From contig PDUO01000015.1 of NCBI GenBank assembly GCA_003008705.1, positions 997,290 through 1,061,289 of the forward strand: a stretch of DNA of 64,000 nt, given 5' to 3'. The position numbers were made by a program, and so were the translations under genes. The notes below the pieces were generated by a model. It was not told the origin of the DNA. It ran no database searches and saw nothing but the letters and a program-made list of their open reading frames with translations. This document shows positions 56,656 through 64,000 of this stretch, piece by piece. This DNA comes from Pezicula radicicola. Lineage: Eukaryota; Ascomycota; Leotiomycetes; Helotiales; Dermateaceae. Each line of letters begins with the position of its first letter. The first letter of the stretch is position 1.

Positions 56656-57977
56656 GTTGTGGTTATGCTATGGAGGTGAAAAAGAAAATGGAAAATGATG
56701 AGCGTAGCAATGGGTTGGAAGGGGACACGGAAAGTACATATAGACTAACACGAAATAACTTTTCCACTAGAAGCTATCACCTAGTGCTCATTTTGTGGTC
56801 CGGTCTCTACAGCTTAAAGGATGTATTTCTTTAGTTAAGTAGAGAGTTCTAAGTCTATGTTCTCGGGAAAACCCACTCTAACTTAACATTAAATCTTTCT
56901 AGTATAGCGGTACTATAAGTAACAAATCGCTACCGGAGCATTCTCTAGTACTTTAGAACTATCTATCAACGAATGTGTTTTTCTAAGGATTTGGAAGTTT
57001 ATAGGTTAGATGGAAGGGCTTTGGTATTGTACAGGCATCACTTTGTAGGCTAAATTGTAGAGCTAGCTACTAGCAAGTAGAGACTTTGCTAGAGACTATT
57101 ACCTAGCTGTGGGAACTTGAGGACAGATTTCCAGGGTTAGTAATTGAGTGATTTTTGACTAGTTTTACTATTAAATGCACTAGGAAACTAGTAGGAAAAT
57201 TATGTATATAAGCAGCCAGTCCCCGTAGATTAATTCAGCAGCTTTTACGCTCCTAGGACGTTTAACTGAACTCAAGTTCTATACCTAGGGTATTTTTTAA
57301 AGTTCAAACCATAGCCAAAAGAGGTTCTTAACCCCAAGATCTCTGACGTCTAGCTGCCTATAAAGTTCGCAGTGAGTTCCACTATATCCATAATGACGAA
57401 ACTCGTTGGCGAGAGCCATAGCACGTAACTTTTCTTCTGAAAACTAACAATCGATGAGAATTTCCGTCGTAGTGCTAATGCAAATTAGTTGACCATAATA
57501 TGCCCGTCATATCCTTGCTGTAGAGTTTGGATTGGTTATTCTTGACTTTAGGTTCTGGATTTTTAAGCTGGACTATTTTTATACTTCGTAGATAGCCGAG
57601 TAGAAACTATTGTACTGACTTGAATGAATTAAATCATGGAGAAGAGATCATTCATGTAGTAGCATCGAATATTCGAGAAATTACCATACTCCTTCAACCA
57701 GCCCTATGATTCGAATGCCAACCGAAGTCACACTAATGTTCCCAGAGTTCAATCGAATAACGAGGAACAAAGACAATACGTTTCCCTGTCTTTGATCGCT
57801 GCATGCAGAGTGTGTATAATGAACCATATTCAGGGTCATTTCTTTGTACTCGTTGCATTCATCAGAAAAAAATATTCTTTGTCTCTCAAACCTCCTCTTC
57901 TTAAAACCCCCACCAAGCTCACAAGATCCATTTTCCTCACCAACTTACAACCTAACTCCACAACTCAAAACACCAAT
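56656..57977. other. AT-rich region without genes
   Basis: About 1.3 kb, dense in stop codons in all frames and rich in CTAGTA/TTAGTA-like words, such as would be left by mutated mobile sequence. No terminal repeats or protein relics could be identified by reading. Confidence 0.45.
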
Positions 57978-58853
57978 ATGTGGTTCAACCCGACGACATC
58001 TCCGGTTTATACCGCCCCTATCTTCACACAAAACTCAACACGAATAGCACCAGCACCTTCAGCAACTCTCGCAACAGCAAGCAAAACACCGCAGCCTATC
58101 CCAACTGCAATACCAAATCTAAATGATGGTGGCATTCAGGTCATAAAATCTTTCTTGTTCTTTTGTACCTTGTTGGTTCTTGCAAAGTTTGCCTCCTGGA
58201 TTGGATATGGCATTGTGAACTGGTTCTTCTCTCTGTTTACCTTAGAAACTAAGCAAAGCGAGGCAACCGACAATAGAGAAACTACTGTACTCTTGGAAAC
58301 TAAGCAAAATTACACGACTGACAACAAAGAACTCATTGAGCCTTTGAAAATCACTAACGCGGCACCAACTGTCAAGAAAAGCACCACCTCTAAAATCTCG
58401 AGCACGTTGCTCTTCATCCTCCGCGCCACAATCATCACTAGTATTTTGTTGTGTTTGATTAGACACTCCCTCACTGTCCCTACGAAAATAATAGACGATC
58501 TGTTGGATATGAATGGTAAAGTGGAAGTAGTACGAAACCTTTGCAAAAATGCTTGGAAAGGCGAACTCTGCCAAGACATAAATACAATGAGATCTAATGG
58601 TTTAAAGTGGTTCATTCAGGGCCCAAAGCATTGCACAGCATTACGAGAATGCCAGGCCATGCCTACATGGAAGCTAGGTAGAATTCGAGCCTTTTTGGAA
58701 GATTTTGATATCAGCTTGGGACAGATTGCCCTTTTTTTGAGTATGGCTTTAGGCATCTTGTTTGCAGGAACCCGGGGTGAGGGGAAAGGAAAGGTGGCTA
58801 GCAAGCCGTGTAAGCCGTGCAAGACAAAAAAGTCTGTTACTTTCGAGAATTAG
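57978..58853 (+). CDS. Hypothetical membrane protein (291 aa)
   Basis: A single exon starting MWFNPTTSPVYTAPIFTQNS. It has a Thr/Pro/Ala-rich N-terminal stretch and about three membrane segments: IKSFLFFCTLLVLAKFASWI (~55), STLLFILRATIITSILLCLI (~150) and LGQIALFLSMALGILFAGTR (~260). Between spans 2 and 3 lies a soluble part with cysteines (NLCKNAWKGELCQDINTM; KHCTALRECQAMPTWKLG) that could form disulfides. The end is basic with KPCKPCKTKKSVTFEN. I recognise no family. The frame extends 62 codons upstream to 57792, but the chosen ATG gives the better start. Orphan status in an AT-rich block suggests a fast-evolving or lineage-specific gene. Confidence 0.6.
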   Translation: MWFNPTTSPVYTAPIFTQNSTRIAPAPSATLATASKTPQPIPTAIPNLNDGGIQVIKSFLFFCTLLVLAKFASWIGYGIVNWFFSLFTLETKQSEATDNRETTVLLETKQNYTTDNKELIEPLKITNAAPTVKKSTTSKISSTLLFILRATIITSILLCLIRHSLTVPTKIIDDLLDMNGKVEVVRNLCKNAWKGELCQDINTMRSNGLKWFIQGPKHCTALRECQAMPTWKLGRIRAFLEDFDISLGQIALFLSMALGILFAGTRGEGKGKVASKPCKPCKTKKSVTFEN

Positions 58854-59105
58854 GACTGAGGTTGCGAGGCTACTAGGGATGCAATGCTATTAGGGATGCA
58901 ATAAAGAAATATCTGGGATGAAATTCTCAGGTTGTAAAATAGAAAATGGCTTTAATTTCCAGACAAAGACCCCAGCTCCATGCTTGCTCGAATGCTTATG
59001 AGATATTTCCAACCCGCAAAAATGCTACAAGGAAGAACTCCTGTGAAATACTCCCAGCTATTAAATGAGTCTGTATGCTCCCCATAGTCGAATGCCCTCT
59101 GCTAT

Positions 59106-62100
59106 TTAGTATGTTTCTCCCCCAACATTTGGTGATGTATCTTCTTTGTTTGCCTCATCACTTTTCTCAGCGAGCTCACTCGTTGAGACGATCGGCCTTA
59201 GGCCCAAGTCTACACCAGATCCAAGAGCCTTTTCCAAACTTGCCAATTTTCTCAGTCTCGTGTGATAGGCACTGAGGTTGTTCAAGCCCTCGAGGTTTCC
59301 CCAGCCCCGCTGTATCTCATCCAGTAACGGCCAAAAGGCAAAATCAACTATGCTTATGCTATCCCCGGCGATGAATTCCGATTCGCAGGACCAAGTGTCC
59401 CAGATGAGGAGTTCATTGCGGAAGGGTTTGACCACAAATGGCTTGGCGTGCCATTTATCTAGGATTGCAGTGACAGCGAAAAAGCGATTTATAGTTCGTG
59501 CAAGCGATGTTGCATTCGAAAGTTTCGTGCCATATACAGTAGAGAGGTAGAGAAGAACAGCTAAGTCGCCCTCAATGCTAGATCTGCTTAGGTCATTTTC
59601 GATGAATTTTACGGGCATTGATTGTGGAACGTCTGGCACGCCTTCATTTCCGCTCTTCAAATTGAATGCGGGTGAGAGACTTCCTTCTGACCAGTCGATG
59701 CCAAGCTCAGCCAATATGAACTTCACACGAACGTCGCTAATGAAGTCGCCAGAGAGGAAAAGCTTTCGGCTATGCGAGATGTGGAGAACGTCGAAGCCAG
59801 GCCCGTATGATGCTTTCCAGTCAAATTGGCTAGAATGGTTCTCTTTTCCGAATGCAATCAACATTTCCTCAGCCGCCGGGGTTTTGCCGTTGACAACCGG
59901 GTTTGCAGAGTCTTTGGCCTTGGAGACAGCCCCTTGACCCCATATCTTGGTTTGGCCTTTGTCTAGAAATGTCCCAATCATTCTAAATGTCAATGATATT
60001 CGCCCGCCTGCATATGCGAGCTCTGCGGCGGACTTCTCTTTCGCTAGTCGTTTATCTGGTCGGATCCCATGCAACCAACGCATGTTTGTTAGTAGACCCA
60101 TCTTACACATGGAATTGTGTGGCAATGGAGCCCGGCAAGATTCGCGCTGTGCAGGCTGCCCATCCTTTTCATTGGTTGCGGATTGCTTCTTGGTTCTAAA
60201 CACCATTGTTCTCTGAGCTCCTAGGCTGATGTTTGCAATATAGGTGTCAGGAACAATGTCCAAAGTCTTGTCACTGTGCTCTGTTATGTGATCAGACCCA
60301 TCACGATAGAACTGGATTAAGACATGATTGAGCGAGTGCCCCAATGTCTTCTCCACCTGTTTTTTAATCTCGAAGATTGTTGGGGAAAATGGCACTAGAG
60401 GAATAGACTCGTCTGCCGGGTGGCGATATATTGGCATGCTTCCATCCTCCGCGACCTCTCCTTGAACTGATACAAGACGTGGAACCTCGCCGCCTTGATG
60501 AGACATTCGTTGCCACCGAACCTCGTCCCTAACTTTCTCAAAAATCCCCTCTACTAGCTCACCAGTTAGGACGTCATAGATGACTTCTGTGTCGCCTTCA
60601 CACAGAGTGGGCGCGGCGGTTTCAACTGTAGACTGCTTCTCACTCGATGTTACAGTGTCTTGAGATACTGGTATTGTGGTATCAGACTTTGTCGTGGACG
60701 CTTTTTGGTCGTCGGCTTCCAGTGAGACTTTTGCAGCATCAATCGGTGCTAGTTCCGTCTCTTCGCTATTTTTCAACGACATCTTTGCTAGAGCATCCGA
60801 AGCTTCTTCAAGAGTAGAGGTTGTTGCTGATTTGCTTGTGGGCTCTGAACCAGAAGGATCTACGCTAGCCTCGCTCTGTTTCGATGTTGGCCTAGATGCA
60901 TTTGAATGGCGTCGCCGTGTCTTTATCTTTGCCTTTACTCTTTCCCTCTTTTGCGGTTCGGGTCTAGGAGGTAGGACCATGTCTTGCGTTGACTCATCGT
61001 CAAACGAGTCACGGATATTCCCGTGAGAAGCAGCTGATGGTGGCATCGCTAACTCTGATCGTTTTGTCAGTGATGGGGATTGTGATCGTGCTGATCTCGC
61101 AGAGTCTTCTGCTTTTACTGGCTCTACCTTCTTCGTTGACGATCCGCCAAGCTGTAGTTTTCGCATCATCTGCTCTAGGGCTGAATTATCCTTTCTGTCT
61201 GTTCGTGGTCGTGCCTCCCTCTTTAGTGCAGATCTACGCTCTCTCTCGCGTGCCCTTGCCTTCTCTTTCCGTTTGAGCTCCTCAATGAGCTCCGCGCTGC
61301 TAATAATATCACAGCCCGTGTAGTCTGTTAACTGTCTTAAAGCCTCGTCATGTCTCGCCTTACTTCTATAACCAAGACAGTCCTCAACGAGCGTGATTGC
61401 TAGGCCGTGCCGTGCTGCGTCCATAGCTGTTGCAAAAACACTGATGTTTGTAAGGGATCCACAGATGAATAATTCGGTCACAAATTTCCCTCGCAGCGTT
61501 TGTATCAAGTGCTCATCTTTGAAGGCCGAGTAGTGAGATTTTTGGAAAATAAGGTCTTTATTATCATCCAGCCCTTTGACCACCTCAAGGGCGAGGTCCG
61601 CTCCAGGAGACTCAGGTAGCGCTATAAGTGACCTTCGACCTGGCCCCGGGGTCAGAAAAGCTTCGCTGGGTTCCTTGCCTCGATTTTCACACTCAGGAAC
61701 ATCTTCTTCCTCGTCCTCGAGCTCATTTGCAAGAAGTCCTGCAACCTTCCCAGCTAGCCTACTATTTTTCTGAAGAAGCTTCGAGGACAGCCTGGACGTT
61801 ACTCCAGCATTTGGGTCCGCTTTATCGGAGTGTTTTGCCTGGAGAAGTTGGTCGTCCGTTATAATAAGCTCGCTATCTGGGTTTGTTTTGTCGTTTATCG
61901 CACGCGAGGTGCTGAATTGACTCCGAACCCATATTACATCTCCTGTATTCCGGAATTGGGAAGCCAAATCGGTACTATTCTTGATGAGGTTTACGGGGTT
62001 CTCGACAGGTAGTAAGCAGTCTTTTGCTAAAAAGTCGTTCTGAAGGTCGAGTAGCAACAAGGCCTGGCGTGTGCGAACGAAAGGCAGGTCTCCCTCCGCG

Positions 62101-62120
62101 ATTTCGAATATGGGAGGCAT
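59106..62120 (-). CDS. Isochorismatase-like / AlkB-like / GST-C-like fusion protein
   Basis: A single exon of 1004 aa from MPPIFEIAEGDLPFVRTRQA (ATG 62120); the upstream ATG 62183 follows ...CTAAC...TTTCTGCAG and is probably before an intron. Residues 1-285 are isochorismatase-like: LLLDLQNDF (Asp), FQKSHYSAF (Lys) and ICGSLTNISVFATAMDAARH, where the usual catalytic Cys of the TNxCV motif is Ser. A charged, disordered linker (285-500) follows. Residues 530-740 are AlkB-like 2-oxoglutarate/Fe(II) dioxygenase: LGHSLNHVLIQFYRDGSDHI, EHSDKTL (HxD metal ligands near 613), MRWLHGIRPDKR (second His) and RISLTFR. The C-terminal part (800-960) is GST-C-like helical (FIAGDSISIVDFAFWPLLDE). The AlkB part may repair or demethylate nucleic acids; the first domain is probably non-catalytic. 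Confidence 0.85.
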   Translation of the reverse strand: MPPIFEIAEGDLPFVRTRQALLLLDLQNDFLAKDCLLPVENPVNLIKNSTDLASQFRNTGDVIWVRSQFSTSRAINDKTNPDSELIITDDQLLQAKHSDKADPNAGVTSRLSSKLLQKNSRLAGKVAGLLANELEDEEEDVPECENRGKEPSEAFLTPGPGRRSLIALPESPGADLALEVVKGLDDNKDLIFQKSHYSAFKDEHLIQTLRGKFVTELFICGSLTNISVFATAMDAARHGLAITLVEDCLGYRSKARHDEALRQLTDYTGCDIISSAELIEELKRKEKARARERERRSALKREARPRTDRKDNSALEQMMRKLQLGGSSTKKVEPVKAEDSARSARSQSPSLTKRSELAMPPSAASHGNIRDSFDDESTQDMVLPPRPEPQKRERVKAKIKTRRRHSNASRPTSKQSEASVDPSGSEPTSKSATTSTLEEASDALAKMSLKNSEETELAPIDAAKVSLEADDQKASTTKSDTTIPVSQDTVTSSEKQSTVETAAPTLCEGDTEVIYDVLTGELVEGIFEKVRDEVRWQRMSHQGGEVPRLVSVQGEVAEDGSMPIYRHPADESIPLVPFSPTIFEIKKQVEKTLGHSLNHVLIQFYRDGSDHITEHSDKTLDIVPDTYIANISLGAQRTMVFRTKKQSATNEKDGQPAQRESCRAPLPHNSMCKMGLLTNMRWLHGIRPDKRLAKEKSAAELAYAGGRISLTFRMIGTFLDKGQTKIWGQGAVSKAKDSANPVVNGKTPAAEEMLIAFGKENHSSQFDWKASYGPGFDVLHISHSRKLFLSGDFISDVRVKFILAELGIDWSEGSLSPAFNLKSGNEGVPDVPQSMPVKFIENDLSRSSIEGDLAVLLYLSTVYGTKLSNATSLARTINRFFAVTAILDKWHAKPFVVKPFRNELLIWDTWSCESEFIAGDSISIVDFAFWPLLDEIQRGWGNLEGLNNLSAYHTRLRKLASLEKALGSGVDLGLRPIVSTSELAEKSDEANKEDTSPNVGGETY

Positions 62121-64000
62121 CCTGCCTGCAGAAATGTTAGTGACTGAGCATGTCAGAGATGCCCTTGGGATCGAAACGCGCATGAGGACTCTTCAGGCTG
62201 AGAAATGGCTGGCTTGTGGTGAGGGTTGTGTAAAGAGATCTCGACATACCGTGGAACAAGACTCACAACAGACGAGACAGACTAATAATGATCAATTGTC
62301 ATTGTGTATCGAAGCTTGAAGTGGGGAGCGAGATGCAGTCGCAACACCACTGCATGCCGCCTGAGGGATTGAGTGGTCTCAGCGAATTGCTCGCTATCTT
62401 GGGCTACAGTTCATGCTGGGTGTGTAGAGTACCGTACCGCAAAAACACCCACTGCACAGCCAACATGTTGTGGGCGACATGATAGCCGCCAGGGCTTGAT
62501 CAGAGTGGTACGAGAGGAGCCGGATTTGGCTGTGATTTGCAGAGCGACAAGCCGGATCTCAGGGACGGAGATGCCGGTTGAAAAGACCGCAAAAGTGACG
62601 AATGATCATGGCGAGAACATCCACTAATTAACCACCTTATCTCGATAGCTGAATTTGTGCACCACTCCACCTGTGCAGAATAACCGTTAGGGCAGAAGCG
62701 TATTTTAAATAGCTTCATGCGACTCACTTTTTATTCCGGGCGGACGATCATCGCTCTTTGTTCTCCATTGCCGGCTTACAAGCCTCGCTGCTATTGCTCA
62801 AGCTGCCAGCCTTCTGATAATAAACCGGCAAGACCGTCGGTGTAGGCGCAACAATACAAGAAGATCTTAAAGATTTTACCTATTATTATTATTTGCTCAA
62901 ACCCCAACGACTTCACTCGACTCAGGAGATCTGGTGATCTGAGCATCAGCAAATTTGAAATGTCTCGCTGGTACCGAAGAGTATACTATCCACGACTTCT
63001 TCCTGGAGGAGGCGCATCTCACAGATCTTTCCCCCTTCACCGCATCATGTGTGTCGAAGATACTCTATGGGGAAAGGAGCAACACTCTGTAGGTTGTATT
63101 TAAGTGGAACCCGTAGTGTGAGGCCTCAGTTTGTACTGATGAGCATGTTTGTTTTCGTATCCCAACATAGTCCGATTTTCTGCAAAGTTCGAAGATCTAG
63201 TTACCAAACAAGTGAAGCAAGAAAAGCCACTTTCCTCGATTTGACAGCACACGTGGTGACGAGGTCCTTGATTTGACTTACTTCAACTGCAGTGCTTCTA
63301 GGAATCAAGCTTGCTAGCATCCAAGGTTCATGACTCCGAGCTATAGGGGTTTTCGATAGATCTTCTCGCGCTCTTCCGCAGAAGGAGCAGTTAGAGTTAT
63401 TGGTTAATTTTCATTTAAATTTGAGGACCCCTGACGATCTACGCCCGGCATCCTCAGTGATATGCGCTTAGTTAGCACTCCGTTCCCCGTACGTATTTTG
63501 TACTCTGTACTATTCCTGTGAGCGTGGTTGACAAATTCATAAAGGTACTTCGTAGTACAACGTACTCATTCACTTCGAAGATTCACAGAGGAAGAACCTA
63601 GGCAGTCAACTTCCAGTTTGCTAAACTATCTTGATACTACCGAGTAATAGAGACACAATTGTGGATTGCCTCTCTGTATCACTTTGCCTTTCAACTGCAA
63701 AGCTGGTTTTCTGGGACAGTTAGTCACTTAGTAAAGCCACATGAGAAATTTTGATCAGATGGATGTCATGTGCTTCTGGTGGTTGTCTCCTTTTATTATG
63801 ACTAAGCAAGAATTAACATGCCTCGGCATCTTACCCCAGATTTCATCGGACGTTACCCGAGCCAGGTCCTCTCGACACCTTCTGAATTCAAAGTCACTTT
63901 TATTAATCATAAATTCATCATTAGAATTACCTACCAAACCTGTGACTGAAACCTAGAGACCACAATCCGTTTCCAGCTTACACGACCGCCCATCATGGCT
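62121..64000. other. Intergenic, window end
   Basis: About 1.9 kb upstream of the fusion gene. No supported gene. Frames such as 63741-63956 have no features and no splice evidence. Confidence 0.45.

Noticed and set aside
63741..63956. 71-codon plus-strand frame near the window end
   Set aside because: Short, no features, no support from splice sites.

Overview
The window reads as nuclear DNA of a filamentous ascomycete (Pezizomycotina). Genes are split by short 45-140 nt GT-AG introns with CTAAC/CTRAY-like branch sites, there is no operon structure, and the recognisable proteins (Sec6, Rrp12, Eaf3, Cnl2/NKP2, Snu66, GH15 glucoamylase with a starch-binding domain, SulP permease, Cys-rich Cu-ATPase) have fungal architectures. 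The flavour resembles Leotiomycetes, but that is an impression, not a measurement. A 10-N gap at 43414-43423 shows this is a draft scaffold. Exon models were built by hand from the sequence; those whose exon lengths sum to an intact frame are given with exon coordinates. Layout: 0-10 kb carries an ABM-like small enzyme, a complete five-exon xanthine dehydrogenase, a tRNA-His gene of very unusual structure, and a decayed short-chain dehydrogenase. 10-23 kb is a dense housekeeping block with two head-to-head pairs: Sec6/uL30m and Eaf3/Cnl2. An ER-type membrane protein and Rrp12 also start divergently. 24-38 kb holds a sulfate permease, a bHLH regulator, a TMEM135-like membrane protein and a copper-type P1B ATPase with a long metallothionein-like N-terminus. 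39-52 kb has a HAD phosphatase, a broken incompatibility-type gene, a small orphan protein, glucoamylase, Snu66 and a SprT-like protease. 52-59 kb is AT-rich and accessory-looking, with orphan membrane proteins and at least two copies of a small terminal-inverted-repeat element. 59-62 kb is a large single-exon fusion of isochorismatase-like, AlkB-like and GST-C-like regions. The two observations most worth follow-up are (1) the tRNA-His(GTG) gene at 7616-7770, whose D-arm is split by a 57-nt insert looking exactly like a spliceosomal GT-AG intron, in addition to a normal-position 37/38 intron; and (2) the Eaf3 locus, where a 1.1-kb intron contains a second promoter-proximal start and about 270 codons of extra coding sequence that run in frame into the shared MRG domain. 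The genes do not form one pathway: purine catabolism, sulfate uptake, copper export and starch hydrolysis genes sit among general housekeeping genes.
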